Origin: Bacillota bacterium
GTDB taxonomy: Bacteria > Bacillota > Sulfobacillia > JAJZYS01 > JAJYTV01
Assembly (NCBI GenBank): GCA_021799275.1
Contig: JAJZAT010000003.1
Coordinates: forward strand, 98,392-162,391
Length of the DNA: 64,000 nt
Direction of reading: 5' to 3'
Shown: positions 26,222-35,008 of the stretch, piece by piece
How the letters are laid out: each line of letters starts with the position of its first letter
Numbering within the stretch: position 1 is the stretch's first letter
Translations under genes and position numbers: made by a program
The notes under the pieces: model-generated
Databases searched by the model: none
Told to the model about the DNA's origin: nothing
The model's input: only the letters and a program-made list of their open reading frames with translations

Positions 26222-27134
26222 CGAGCATCGCCTCCATCAGGGCTGCGCGCATTGCGACGCCGCATGCGATCTGGCGGTGGATCAGGCTGCGCGGATCGTA
26301 GATGACTTCGGCGTCCAGCTCGACGCCGCGGTTCTGCGGCCCTGGATGGAGCACCAGCGCGTCCGGGCGCAAGCGCCCGAGACGCTCCGCCGTGAGGCCC
26401 CACTCCCGCCGATACTCGCCGAGCGACGGCAGGTAGCCGCGCTCCATGCGCTCCTGCTGGAGCCGCAGAACCATCACGAGATCGGCTTCCCGCAGGCCGT
26501 CCTCCAGGGTCACCAGCCGCGCGCCGAGCGCCGGCGCGAGGCCGGGCGGCAGGAGCGTCGGCGGGCCCGCGAGATAGATCTCCGCGCCGAGCATCGCGAA
26601 GCCGTCCGCCGCGGAGCGCGCGACGCGGCTGTGCAGGATGTCGCCGACGATCAGGAGGCGCGCTCCCTGAATCTCGCGGCCGGCGAGACGTACCGCGAGG
26701 AGATCGGCCAGGGCCTGCGTCGGGTGCTGGCGCCAGCCGTCGCCCGCGTTGACGAGCGGGATGCCGACGTCCGGCAGCTCCGCAAGCGCGCCGGGCTCCG
26801 GCGTGCGCACGGCGGCGATCACCGCGCCGAGCGCACGAAGGGTGTGCAGGGTGTCCTCCAGGGTCTCACCCTTCTGGATGCTCGAGCCCTCGCGGCCGAC
26901 CTGCAGCGTGTCTAGCCCCAGCCGGCGCCCGGCCTCCTGGAACGAGTTCCTGGTGCGCGTGGAGTTCTCGTAGAAGACGGTCGCGACGGCTCCCTGGAAC
27001 TGCTCGGCGGGCTGCCCCTCGAAGAGCTCGCGCCCACGGACGAGCAGCCGGTCGAGTTCGCCCGCATCGAGGTCCCGCATCGTGACGAGGCGATCCTGGC
27101 GCAGGCGGACGGGCGACTTCAGGCGACCTGGCAT
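26211..27134 (-). CDS. pyrB: Aspartate carbamoyltransferase, catalytic chain
   Basis: 307 residues. FYENSTRTRNSF binds carbamoyl phosphate, GREGSSIQKGET supplies the active-site loop, and HPTQALADL and LHPGPQNRGVE are present. No pyrI regulatory gene is near, as in Bacillus. The ATG at 27134 has GGGAGG close by. It is the first gene after the PyrR attenuator, so all downstream pyr genes depend on read-through. Confidence 0.95.
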   Translation of the reverse strand: MPGRLKSPVRLRQDRLVTMRDLDAGELDRLLVRGRELFEGQPAEQFQGAVATVFYENSTRTRNSFQEAGRRLGLDTLQVGREGSSIQKGETLEDTLHTLRALGAVIAAVRTPEPGALAELPDVGIPLVNAGDGWRQHPTQALADLLAVRLAGREIQGARLLIVGDILHSRVARSAADGFAMLGAEIYLAGPPTLLPPGLAPALGARLVTLEDGLREADLVMVLRLQQERMERGYLPSLGEYRREWGLTAERLGRLRPDALVLHPGPQNRGVELDAEVIYDPRSLIHRQIACGVAMRAALMEAMLDAR

Positions 27135-27159
27135 CCCTTTCCCTCCCTGCGCGCCACCG

Positions 27160-27254
27160 AAACCGAAACGCCCTTCCCCGCTCATCGGCGGGAAAGGGCG
27201 TGGCAAAATCCACCTAAGCACCCTTGCCGGCCTCACGGGACCGAACTTAAAGGG
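27160..27254 (-). promoter_or_regulatory. PyrR-binding attenuator in the pyrR-pyrB interval
   Basis: On the minus strand, CTTTAAGTTCGGTCCCGTGA and then GGCCGGCAAGG match the PyrR-binding anti-antiterminator (core UCCNGNGAGGY). Downstream is a 13-bp hairpin at 27169-27200 (CGCCCTTTCCCGC / GCGGGGAAGGGCG) followed by TTTCGGTTT, an intrinsic terminator. UMP-bound PyrR should favour termination, so pyrB to pyrE are repressed when pyrimidines are plentiful. The design is that of Bacillus. Confidence 0.88.
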
Positions 27255-27261
27255 ACGCGCT

Positions 27262-27786
27262 CTATTCCTCGGTATTGTCTCGCTCGAGCACGACCTCGTC
27301 AAGCCCGTCGGTCTCGGAAAGCCGCACGAACACGCGTTCGCGTTGCGCCGTGGGCACGTTCTTCCCCACGAAGTCTGCGCGAATCGGCAGTTCGCGATGC
27401 CCGCGGTCCACCATGACCAGCAGGAGAACGCGCTGCGGCCGGCCCCAGTCGACGATGGCGTCGAGCGCCGCGCGCACCGTGCGCCCGGTGTGCAGCACAT
27501 CGTCCACGAGCACGACCGACTTGCCGGCGACGGGCATGCCCGGCGCCGGACCGGTGCCGCTGCGGCGGTCGTCTCGGTACGGCCCGATCTCGACGCGTGC
27601 CACGGGCGGCCTGCGGCCCTCGATCTGCTCGATGAAGGACGCGAGACGCTGCGCGAGGGGCTCGCCTCGGCTCGGGATGCCGACGAGGATCAGGTCCTGC
27701 GGCCCGCCGAGCTGCTCCAGAATCTCGTGCGCCATCCGCCAGAGCGCGCGACGCATCGCGTCGGCGTCAAGAATCCTCGCGGCCAA
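27262..27786 (-). CDS. pyrR: Bifunctional pyr operon attenuator / uracil phosphoribosyltransferase
   Basis: 174 residues, TTG start with GGAGAGGTGG upstream, which matches the family N-terminus ([18 protein letters not shown]). The PRPP motif [20 protein letters not shown] is perfect. It binds pyr leader RNA and also makes UMP from uracil. It overlaps the rluD end by 20 bases, so it is expressed with the ileS-lspA-rluD group and lies upstream of the attenuator it acts on. Confidence 0.95.
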   Translation of the reverse strand: MAARILDADAMRRALWRMAHEILEQLGGPQDLILVGIPSRGEPLAQRLASFIEQIEGRRPPVARVEIGPYRDDRRSGTGPAPGMPVAGKSVVLVDDVLHTGRTVRAALDAIVDWGRPQRVLLLVMVDRGHRELPIRADFVGKNVPTAQRERVFVRLSETDGLDEVVLERDNTEE

Positions 27787-28717
27787 TCCGCTCGACCACC
27801 TCTCCGAAATCGAGATGCTGCGCCCGGCAAAGATCCTCGAGATGCCTCAGCATGTCCTGCGGCCAGGGCGCGAAGAACGAAAGTTCCGCCATCGTGACGG
27901 GATGCTGGAGGCGCAGGCGCACGGCGTGCAGGAGCTGCCCCGGGCCCTGGGGGTCGCGACCGTAGACGGGATCGCCCACCACCGGCAGCCCGATCGACTG
28001 CAGGTGCACGCGGATCTGGTGCGTGCGCCCGGTCTCGAGCTGGAGGCGCAGCCAGCTTTCGCGCCCGAAGCTCTCGCGCAGCCGCCAGTGCGTCACCGCC
28101 TCGCGCCCGCCCTGGACCACGCCGAAGCGCTGGCGGTCCCCTGGGCGCCGGCCGATCGGTCGGGCCACCGTGCCCGCCGCGAGCTTGGGGGTGCCGTAAA
28201 CGAGCGCGTCGTAGGTGCGGTGCACGGCGCGCCCTGCGATCATGCGCTGCAGGCGGCGGAACGCGAGCTCGCTCTTGGCCACGAGCATCAGGCCGGACGT
28301 GTCCTTGTCGAGGCGGTGGACGATGCCGGGACGCATCTCATCTCCGCCCGGCAGCTCCCCCACGTGATGCAGCACGGCGTTGACGAGGGTGCCGTCGCGG
28401 TGGCCCGCGGCGGGATGCACCACCTGGCCGCGCGGCTTCACGACCACCATGAGGTGCTCGTCCTCGAAGACGACGGCGAGCGGCAGGTCCTGGGGGAGCG
28501 CGTGCAGGTGCTCGGGCTCGCGGGGCGGCCAGGAGATCTCCTCTCCCGGCGATACCTTGCGCGACGGGTGGGCCGCATGGCCGCCCAGCCTGGCTAAGCC
28601 CTGCCGGATCACGATTTGCGCCTGGTTGCGCGTGAGGCCCGAGAGACTCGACAGCGCGACGTCGAAGCGCTCGCCCGCGAGCTCCTGGGGTACCCGGGCG
28701 GTCAGTTCTGGCGCCAT
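27767..28717 (-). CDS. RluA/RluD family pseudouridine synthase
   Basis: 316 residues: an N-terminal S4 RNA-binding domain ([21 protein letters not shown]) and a catalytic domain with the motif [16 protein letters not shown], where Asp is the nucleophile, and [13 protein letters not shown]. It modifies uridines in 23S rRNA, probably at the RluD sites as in B. subtilis YlyB, which holds the same place next to lspA and pyrR. It overlaps lspA by 16 bases. Confidence 0.93.
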   Translation of the reverse strand: MAPELTARVPQELAGERFDVALSSLSGLTRNQAQIVIRQGLARLGGHAAHPSRKVSPGEEISWPPREPEHLHALPQDLPLAVVFEDEHLMVVVKPRGQVVHPAAGHRDGTLVNAVLHHVGELPGGDEMRPGIVHRLDKDTSGLMLVAKSELAFRRLQRMIAGRAVHRTYDALVYGTPKLAAGTVARPIGRRPGDRQRFGVVQGGREAVTHWRLRESFGRESWLRLQLETGRTHQIRVHLQSIGLPVVGDPVYGRDPQGPGQLLHAVRLRLQHPVTMAELSFFAPWPQDMLRHLEDLCRAQHLDFGEVVERIGREDS

Positions 28718-29127
28718 AGGGCCACGATCAGCACGATCGCGCCGAGGGTGATGCCGATGTCCGCCACGTTGAACACGTAGGGCCAGAGCCGCACGTCGAT
28801 GAAGTCGATGACGCTGTGCTGCATGATGCGGTCGTAAAGATTGCCGAGCGCCCCGCCCAGGACGCCGCCGACGCCCAGCTGCACGACGATCGAGGGACTG
28901 CGGCGCAAGAGGACGATCAGGCCGATAATCGCGGCCAGGGCGACCACGATGAGCCCGGCTGTGGCGCCGGAGAGCATGCCGAAGGCCGCGCCCCGGTTCT
29001 CGACGAGCGTCCAGTCGACGAGCGGCAGGACAGGGACGCTCGCGCCGAGCACCAGATGGGTCACGGCCCAGGTCTTGGTGATGCGGTCCAGGATGAAGAC
29101 CACGATGGCCACGAGAATGGCGATCAA
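28702..29127 (-). CDS. lspA: Lipoprotein signal peptidase (signal peptidase II)
   Basis: 141 residues with four helices. Conserved elements: LDRITKTWAV, VENRGAAFGML and FNVADIGIT, which carries the second catalytic Asp, plus NLYDRIM. It removes signal peptides from diacylated prolipoproteins in the membrane. The start is TTG, overlapping the previous stop (TTGA), with GGGAGG 13 bases upstream. Confidence 0.93.
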   Translation of the reverse strand: MIAILVAIVVFILDRITKTWAVTHLVLGASVPVLPLVDWTLVENRGAAFGMLSGATAGLIVVALAAIIGLIVLLRRSPSIVVQLGVGGVLGGALGNLYDRIMQHSVIDFIDVRLWPYVFNVADIGITLGAIVLIVALWRQN

Positions 29128-29768
29128 ATGTCCGGATCGACCTCCCTGCTGCGGACGCGCAGCGGTTCGCCCTCGGAATCGATGAGCAGCTCGACGCCTT
29201 CGACGGCGTTGCGCAGCTCCATGGAATCGACGTAAGCCTCGTCGCTGCGGATGGCGGGCGGCACATCCTGCGGCGTGTTGGCGTTGCCCCAAGCGGCCAT
29301 GGACTGCCAGGTGTCCTCGCCGTCGAACTCGACTTCATCCTTGCCGTCGCGGAAGGAATGCGCGAACATCTCGCGGTCACGCGGCAGGGCGTGCCCGACG
29401 GGCGGCCGCCTGCGATTGCGCTCGACTTCCTCCGTGGCGCAGCGGGCGCAGGTCTCCGCCCAGGGCAGGGCCTCAAGGCGTTCCGGCTCGATCCTGCCGC
29501 CGCAGCGTACGCAGCGGCCGTAGCTGCCAGCCCTGAGGCGATGCTGCGCGTCTTCCACCTTCTCGAGCTGCGAGCGCAGGCCCTCGAGAAGTCCGTAGTC
29601 CTTCTCCCGTTCGTAGAGTTCGCTCGCGCTGTCTGCGAGTTCGTTGTCGTAGCTCGAAAGCTCCTGCGTCGACTCCTTGAACGACATCGCGAGCCCGTCG
29701 TCCTGCAATTCGTCGATGCGCCCCAGCAGTTCCTGCCTGCGCCGCTCAAGCCTTGCCTCGATCTCCAA
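29124..29768 (-). CDS. TraR/DksA zinc-finger family protein (YteA-like)
   Basis: 214 residues from a TTG with GGGAGG ten bases upstream. The N-terminal half is a charged coiled coil. The zinc finger has C86, C89, C107 and C110 (CVRCGGRI...CARC). A C-terminal acidic extension (DGKDEVEFDGEDTWQ, AIRSDEAYVDS) matches the YteA group of spore formers, which carries the zinc finger but lacks proof of DksA-like action on RNA polymerase. In frame, GTG/ATG codons further upstream are possible. It sits between ileS/DUF5665 and lspA. Confidence 0.85.
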   Translation of the reverse strand: MEIEARLERRRQELLGRIDELQDDGLAMSFKESTQELSSYDNELADSASELYEREKDYGLLEGLRSQLEKVEDAQHRLRAGSYGRCVRCGGRIEPERLEALPWAETCARCATEEVERNRRRPPVGHALPRDREMFAHSFRDGKDEVEFDGEDTWQSMAAWGNANTPQDVPPAIRSDEAYVDSMELRNAVEGVELLIDSEGEPLRVRSREVDPDI

Positions 29769-29810
29769 TGAAGTCCTACCTCCCGCCGCCCGCTCCCGTG
29801 CCAAGACGCG

Positions 29811-29872
29811 CACGAGCCGGCGATGATCTTGCCGAACAGGGGTAGGTTGTCCAGGAAGCTTGAGCTCGAGCG
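29811..29872 (-). repeat. Degenerate copy of the 3' end of the DUF5665 gene
   Basis: On the minus strand this 62-base stretch would encode SSSSFLDNLPLFGKIIAG, very close to SSSFLDNLPVVGRVIAE of the gene just upstream (parent at 29943-30000). Spacing is about 130 bases, and the copy has no start codon or upstream part. It appears to be the remnant of a tandem duplication. Confidence 0.6.
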
Positions 29873-29897
29873 AATGGAGCCTTCGCGGCGGCCCCGC

Positions 29898-30236
29898 CTA
29901 CCTGCGCACGGAGCCCATCTGCAACTCGTGCTCGACGATGCGCACGAGCTCGGCGATCACCCTGCCGACCACCGGCAGGTTGTCGAGGAACGACGAACTC
30001 AGGATGTAGATGAGCAAGGCGCCCAGGATGGCGAAGCCGACGGCCATGCCGACGCCACGCGCGGTCCCCGCGGCGAAGTTGAGCCAGAGCATGCGCCAGG
30101 GGCGGCGGTAGAGGTCGACGTAGGCGCCCAGGTTGACCGACTCCATGTAGGCGGCGATCCGCTCGATCAGCTCGGGGTGCACCTCGGCGGCCTTGGCGGA
30201 CGAGCCCGCCGTCGGCCTCTGCCGTTCCTCGGACAT
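29898..30236 (-). CDS. DUF5665 membrane protein
   Basis: 112 residues with an N-terminal soluble part (HPELIERIAAYMESVNLGAYVDLYRRPWRMLWLNF) and a membrane segment (GMAVGFAILGALLIYILSSSFL) followed by NLPVVGRVIAELVRIVEHEL. This matches DUF5665 proteins of Firmicutes, of unknown function. The ATG overlaps the ileS stop (ATGA), so it is cotranslated with ileS. Confidence 0.8.
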   Translation of the reverse strand: MSEERQRPTAGSSAKAAEVHPELIERIAAYMESVNLGAYVDLYRRPWRMLWLNFAAGTARGVGMAVGFAILGALLIYILSSSFLDNLPVVGRVIAELVRIVEHELQMGSVRR

Positions 30237-32947
30237 CAGGCGACAACCGATCGGCAGCGTCCGCAGAGGTCGTCCTCGACGTCCTCGCGGTGCAGCCAGC
30301 AGCGCTCGCACCGCGGTGCCGCCGCTGCCTCGACGGCCACCGAGCGCTCGCCCTGCTGGACCCGCACGTGCGAGACGATGCAGAGGTCCGCTAGCAGCTC
30401 CCGCTCGCGCTCCGCAAGGTCGCCTAGGCCGCCCGGGGGCAGCGAGAAGACGAGATCCGCGTCGGTCGACTTGCCGATGCGCTTGTCCGCCCGCGCGAGC
30501 TCGAGCGCCTTGAGCCCTTCATCGCGCAGGTCGAGGAGCAGGCTGAACTTCTGCTCGAGCCCTTCGTCGAGGGCATAGTCGGCGGCCCGCGGGAAGTCCG
30601 CGAGATGTACCGACCAGGCCTCGTCCTTCGCTCCGGGCAGGTAGGACCAGACTTCGTCCGCCGTGAAGCAGAGGATCGGCGCGAAGAGGCGCGCCAGGGC
30701 CGACGCCGCATGCCAGATGAAACTCTGGGCGGCACGGCGGGAGCGGTCCGCGCGGCCGCCGCAGTAGAGCAGGTCCTTGCGCACGTCGAGGTAGAGGCTC
30801 GAGAGATCGACCGCGCAGAAGTTGAGCCCGTGGTAGTAGATGGCCTGGTACTGGTACTGGCTGTACGCCCGCTCGCAGGTCTCGATCAGGCGGCCAAGCC
30901 GGCCTCGCATGTAGCCCTCGAGGCCATCGAGCTCCGCGAGCGGGACCATGTCGGTCGCCGGGTCGAAGTCCTGCAGGTTGCCAAGCAGGAAACGCCACGT
31001 GTTGCGGATCTTGCGGTAGCCTTCGGCCACCTGGCCGAGGATCTCCTGGTTGACGTGCACGTCGGCCGTGAAGTCGGCGCTCGTCGCCCAGAGCCGCAGG
31101 ATATCCGCGCCGTACTTGTCGAGGATCTCCGAGGGACGCACGACGTTGCCCAAAGACTTCGACATCTTGCGCCCTTCGCCGTCCACGACGAAGCCGTGGC
31201 AGAGCACCGCGCGGTAGGGAGGCTCTCCCTGCGTGGCGACCGCCGTCGTCAGGGACGAATTGAACCAGCCGCGGAACTGGTCCGGGCCCTCGAGGTAGAG
31301 GTCGGCGGGCCAGTGGAGCTCAGGACGCGTCTGCAGCACGGCGGCGTGCGACGAACCCGAGTCGAACCAGACGTCGAGGATGTCCTTCTCCTTGCGGAAG
31401 CTCCCGCCGCCGCAGTGCGGGCAGCGCTGGCCGGCGGGCAGGAGTTGCTCGGCGCTCATCTGCCACCAGGCGTCGGCGCCCTTCTCCTGCACGATGTCGG
31501 CGACGCAGACGACCGTCTCGCGCGTCACCAGCACCTCGCCGCAGCCCTCGCAGTAGAAGGCCGGGATCGGCACGCCCCACACCCGCTGGCGCGAGATGCA
31601 CCAGTCGGCGCGCTCAGCCGTCATCTGGCGCATGCGCGCCTCTCCCCAGGCGGGCACCCACTGCACCTTCTCCGTCGCGTGCAGGATCTCGTCACGGATC
31701 GACTCGACCGAGCCGAACCACTGCTCGGTCGCACGGAACAGCACGGGGCCCCGGCAGCGCCAGCAGTGCGGGTACTGGTGGCGGATCTCCTCGGAGCGCA
31801 GGAGCCTGCCGCGCTCCCGCACGTACTCGAGGATCTTCGGCTGCGCCTCGTCGTAGCGCAGGCCCTCAAAAGGCCCGGCGAGCGCGTTGAAGACACCGTG
31901 GTCGTCCACGGGCACGGTCACCGGCAGCCCGTACTGCCGGCCCATCTCGAAGTCCTCCTCGCCGTGTCCCGGCGCGGTGTGCACGGCGCCCGTGCCGTCC
32001 TCCGCCGTCACGTGCTCGCCGTAAACGACGGGCACCCGCCGGTCGAAGACCGGGTGGCCGAGAAGCGCTCCTTCGAGCTCCCGGGCCGGTACCTGCCGCA
32101 GCTTCGGGCCGAGGCCGAGCTTCTCCCTGAGACGCTCCTCCGCGGCCACGGCGATGACGACGGGTCCGTGCCCGCTCTCGTAGAGGCCATACACGAGATC
32201 CGGATGCAGCGCCACCGCCTCGTTGGCGGGCAGCGTCCAGGGCGTCGTCGTCCAGATCACGAGGCCCGCCCCCAGGAGGTCCTCCGCCTTGGGTGCCGCC
32301 TCGATCGGGAAGCTGACGTAGATCGATGGCGACGAGACATCCTTGTACTCGATCTCCGCCTCCGCCAGGGCCGTCTCGTCGACGGGGCACCAGTGCACGG
32401 ACTTGAAGCCCTTGTAGACGAGGCCGCGCTCATACATCTCGCCGAACACCCGCAGCTCCTGCGCCTCGTAGACGGCGTTCATCGTGACGTAGGGGTTCCG
32501 CCAATCGCCGAGCACCCCAAGGCGCTTGAACTGCTCCGTCATCTGGGCGATGTGGCGCTCGGCGAAGGCCCGGCAAGCCTGGCGCAAGGCGAGGTCGTCG
32601 AGGCTGTGGCGGTCGCGGCGCATCTCGCGCAGGGCGAGCATCTCGATCGGCAGCCCGTGCGTATCCCAGCCGGGCACGTACGGCGACGGCCTGCCCTGCA
32701 TCGTCTGGAAGCGCGTCACGGTGTCCTTCAGGACCTTGTTGATCGCCGTGCCCATGTGGATGTCGCCGTTGGCGTAGGGCGGGCCGTCGTGCAGGATGAA
32801 GGGCTCGGCTCCCGCGCGCAGCTTGAGCGCGGCCTCGTAGAGGCCCTGCTCCTGCCAGTAGGCGAGCCAGCCGGGCTCACGCTCCGGCAGATTCGCGCGC
32901 ATGGGGAACTCCGTCTTGGGCAGCAGAACCGTCTCACGATAGTCCAT
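30236..32947 (-). CDS. ileS: Isoleucyl-tRNA synthetase
   Basis: 903 residues, class Ia. The ATP-site segment GPPYANGDIHMGTAINK carries HMGT (residues 64-67) in place of HIGH, and GRKMSKSLGN is the KMSKS loop. The editing domain lies between, with TAPGHGEEDF. The C-terminal zinc finger CERCWLHREDVEDDLCGRC is of the bacterial mupirocin-sensitive type. The ATG has GGGGAGG eight bases upstream. Transcription is controlled by an upstream T-box. It lies after divIVA-region genes in many Firmicutes; here other genes intervene. Confidence 0.96.
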   Translation of the reverse strand: MDYRETVLLPKTEFPMRANLPEREPGWLAYWQEQGLYEAALKLRAGAEPFILHDGPPYANGDIHMGTAINKVLKDTVTRFQTMQGRPSPYVPGWDTHGLPIEMLALREMRRDRHSLDDLALRQACRAFAERHIAQMTEQFKRLGVLGDWRNPYVTMNAVYEAQELRVFGEMYERGLVYKGFKSVHWCPVDETALAEAEIEYKDVSSPSIYVSFPIEAAPKAEDLLGAGLVIWTTTPWTLPANEAVALHPDLVYGLYESGHGPVVIAVAAEERLREKLGLGPKLRQVPARELEGALLGHPVFDRRVPVVYGEHVTAEDGTGAVHTAPGHGEEDFEMGRQYGLPVTVPVDDHGVFNALAGPFEGLRYDEAQPKILEYVRERGRLLRSEEIRHQYPHCWRCRGPVLFRATEQWFGSVESIRDEILHATEKVQWVPAWGEARMRQMTAERADWCISRQRVWGVPIPAFYCEGCGEVLVTRETVVCVADIVQEKGADAWWQMSAEQLLPAGQRCPHCGGGSFRKEKDILDVWFDSGSSHAAVLQTRPELHWPADLYLEGPDQFRGWFNSSLTTAVATQGEPPYRAVLCHGFVVDGEGRKMSKSLGNVVRPSEILDKYGADILRLWATSADFTADVHVNQEILGQVAEGYRKIRNTWRFLLGNLQDFDPATDMVPLAELDGLEGYMRGRLGRLIETCERAYSQYQYQAIYYHGLNFCAVDLSSLYLDVRKDLLYCGGRADRSRRAAQSFIWHAASALARLFAPILCFTADEVWSYLPGAKDEAWSVHLADFPRAADYALDEGLEQKFSLLLDLRDEGLKALELARADKRIGKSTDADLVFSLPPGGLGDLAERERELLADLCIVSHVRVQQGERSVAVEAAAAPRCERCWLHREDVEDDLCGRCRSVVA

Positions 32948-32973
32948 GGCAGTAGCCTCCCCTGTTTCTGGAA

Positions 32974-33230
32974 TAAAAAGCGGTGACAGCCTGCACGAGG
33001 GCGGGCTGTCACCGCGATACCACCTTGTTTCCCCGACCGGGGTCGGGCTCAAAGCGCGTAACGCGCGCCTCGCGTCGCCGGCTACCTCGCCGCCCTTGGG
33101 CGGCGCCTCGCCGCGAACCTTGGAAGTGATCTTCGCGCCCTGCCGCCGTCCCGGCTCGCACCAGTTCCGGTTCGCTGCACTTTGGCCCGGGCGTTACTCT
33201 CTTCCGCATCGGTCTCCCCCGCCATGACGG
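32974..33230 (-). promoter_or_regulatory. T-box leader of ileS
   Basis: The minus-strand leader contains the T-box core AAGGTGGTATCGCGG (33012-33026) followed by the terminator CGGTGACAGCC/GGCTGTCACCG (32981-33014) and a TTTTT run. A candidate Ile specifier ATC is at 33128-33130. Uncharged tRNA-Ile should stabilise the antiterminator and allow ileS transcription. The 5' boundary is approximate. Confidence 0.88.
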
Positions 33231-33273
33231 GGCTCAATTGTGGCAAACCGCGAACAGAAAGGCTCTTAGCGTG

Positions 33274-33302
33274 ACTTTACCGTGGGCGCCGAGGTCGGTC
33301 AA
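33274..33302 (-). promoter_or_regulatory. Sigma-A promoter of ileS
   Basis: TTGACC (33297-33302) and TAAAGT (33274-33279) are separated by exactly 17 bases on the minus strand, just upstream of the T-box leader. Confidence 0.75.
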
Positions 33303-33312
33303 GCGCGAGGCT

Positions 33313-33483
33313 TCATCGCGATGGCCGGTGAAAGATCGCCCTGAGGAGGGACCCGAGCTTCCCGATGCCTCTGCCGGAGCCGTCCTCCCGCTCGGGCACG
33401 ACCAGCGTCTGCTCGTCGCGCTGCGCCTGCTCGCTGAGGAACTCCTGCGCGCGAATGTTCTCCATCTGCTGGAACGGCTCCAT
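33313..33483 (-). CDS. Small ORF upstream of ileS (56 residues)
   Basis: ATG with GAGGTGA upstream opens a 56-residue frame: a Gln/Glu-rich N-terminal helix (MEPFQQMENIRAQEFLSEQ) and a basic C-terminus (LGSLLRAIFHRPSR). Codon positions show the GC bias of neighbouring genes. No family is recognised. It ends 11 bases before the ileS promoter, so its transcript may run into ileS. It could also be chance; confidence is moderate. Confidence 0.45.
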   Translation of the reverse strand: MEPFQQMENIRAQEFLSEQAQRDEQTLVVPEREDGSGRGIGKLGSLLRAIFHRPSR

Positions 33484-33612
33484 GCGGTGTCACCTCACCG
33501 GCGATTCACGAACGCGACCTTCACTGCGGAGCGACTCTGCCACGAGAATATGCGTATCTTCCAGTTCCGGCAATCGAAATGGGTATGGGGCTGGGACATG
33601 GCTCCGAAAAGC

Positions 33613-34842
33613 TCAGGGAGACGCCTCCACCGCCGCTGTGCTGCGCCCACACGCCGATACGGCGAGGCTCAGGGCGGCGGCGGCGAACATGAGGCCGCTG
33701 CCAGCCGCCAGCCAGGTTGCCGCTGACGCAGGTCGCCAGACACTGCCCGCGACAAGCGCTCCGAGCGGAGACGCGGCATAGAGAAAGGTGCGGATATAGG
33801 CTAGCACGACGGGCCGCTCCTGCTCGCCGGTCGCGTCGAAGCGCAGCCGTAGGACCCACGTGGCGGTGGACGCGCCGATCGCGCCGGAGATGCCGAGGGC
33901 CACGAACGCGAAGAGCGGACGGTGCAACCCGGGCAAGAGCAGCAGCGACGCAAGGCTCGCAACCATCTCCCACGCCGTCACTTTGCGCAGGAGGTCACCA
34001 CGTTGGGCGCCCGCCAGCGTGACGCTGCCGAGGACGCCGCCAAACGCGCCCACGCCCAGGAGCGCGCCATAAAGCCAGGCCGGTCCCCGCCAGAACGTAT
34101 GGACGATGAGCGGCAGGAATACGCCTTGCAGCCCACCGACCAGGTTGAGCACCCAGAAGAGCAGTGTCGGAAGCAGCAGTGCGCGCTGGCCTACGACAAT
34201 CCGCCAGACATCCCGCATGCCCGCTTGCGGCGCACCGAGCGTCGCGGGCTGCGCCAGCCCGTCGGGCGGACGGAGAGGGAGCGTCAGGAGATTGAGCGCG
34301 AGGCCCAGGAAGACCATCGCTCCCGCGAGCGAGATGGCTGGCAGGCCCGTCGCCGTGACGACCAGGCCGGCCATGAGTGGCCCGGCAATGGCGCTCAGGT
34401 TCCAGCCAAGCTGCTCCGCCTGCATGGCGCGCCCGACGTCCTGCCCCGCCAGGAGCCGCGGCCAGAGGCTCGGTCCGCCGGCTGAAGAAGCCATCAGGAA
34501 GAGCGCGGTCCAAGCCGCAGCGAGATCGAATGCCCATAGCGGAATCGCGCTACGAGCTGCCAGTAGAAGCGCAGCGCCGAGTAGAGCGTAAGCAAACGCG
34601 CGCGCGACGAGATCGAGCACCATCACCGTCTGGACGCTGGCGCGGCGAAACAGTTGCGCCAGGAGCGCACCGCCGATCAGGACCGGGGCGGCGGCGAAGA
34701 ACTGGTACCAGCCCACTGCCCGTGGCGACCAACCCGCCAGATACCACGTCGCCGCCACCTGCAGGATCTCCCCCAAAATGCCGGCGCCAAGGTCGCCGAA
34801 CCAGTACCGTCGGTAGGCGGCCAAGCCGAATATGCGCCACAT
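33613..34842 (-). CDS. MFS transporter (drug/solute exporter type)
   Basis: 409 residues, 10-12 predicted helices, starting MWRIFGLAAYRRYWFGDLGAG, an N-terminus common in MFS_3 exporters (EntS/MacB-type 'MFS_3' group). FRRASVQTVMVLDLVARA corresponds to the loop 2-3 region with helix 3. No partner enzyme is adjacent. The ATG at 34842 lies six bases after the U tract of a terminator-like hairpin, whose 3' arm contains the Shine-Dalgarno GAGGGGG. The substrate is unknown; leader control would fit an inducible efflux pump. Confidence 0.82.
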   Translation of the reverse strand: MWRIFGLAAYRRYWFGDLGAGILGEILQVAATWYLAGWSPRAVGWYQFFAAAPVLIGGALLAQLFRRASVQTVMVLDLVARAFAYALLGAALLLAARSAIPLWAFDLAAAWTALFLMASSAGGPSLWPRLLAGQDVGRAMQAEQLGWNLSAIAGPLMAGLVVTATGLPAISLAGAMVFLGLALNLLTLPLRPPDGLAQPATLGAPQAGMRDVWRIVVGQRALLLPTLLFWVLNLVGGLQGVFLPLIVHTFWRGPAWLYGALLGVGAFGGVLGSVTLAGAQRGDLLRKVTAWEMVASLASLLLLPGLHRPLFAFVALGISGAIGASTATWVLRLRFDATGEQERPVVLAYIRTFLYAASPLGALVAGSVWRPASAATWLAAGSGLMFAAAALSLAVSACGRSTAAVEASP

Positions 34843-34848
34843 AGACAC

Positions 34849-34950
34849 AAAAACCCCCTCGTGGTCTGTCATGACGACGGGCACACGAGGGGTCTAAATG
34901 CTCGGCTGAACGATCGTGGGGTTCCGCCTCATCATCGTCGGCGGGACCCC
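34849..34950 (-). promoter_or_regulatory. Two-hairpin attenuator-like leader of the MFS gene
   Basis: The minus-strand leader forms a first hairpin (34918-34950; GGGGT-CCGCC arms with one mismatch) and then a second (34854-34893; CCCCTCGTG / CACGAGGGG with a 21-base loop) followed directly by TTTTT. The second looks like an intrinsic terminator and also hides the Shine-Dalgarno of the exporter. No known riboswitch class is recognised. Confidence 0.55.
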
Positions 34951-34979
34951 CTTTGCCAAACATTGGACTCTGCAGCGCC

Positions 34980-35008
34980 ATCGTAGCATCCGGGCGAGAG
35001 TCCGACAA
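34980..35008 (-). promoter_or_regulatory. Probable promoter of the MFS gene
   Basis: TTGTCG (35003-35008), 17 bases, TACGAT (34980-34985) on the minus strand. Transcription would begin near 34973, giving a leader of about 130 bases that contains both hairpins. Confidence 0.5.
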
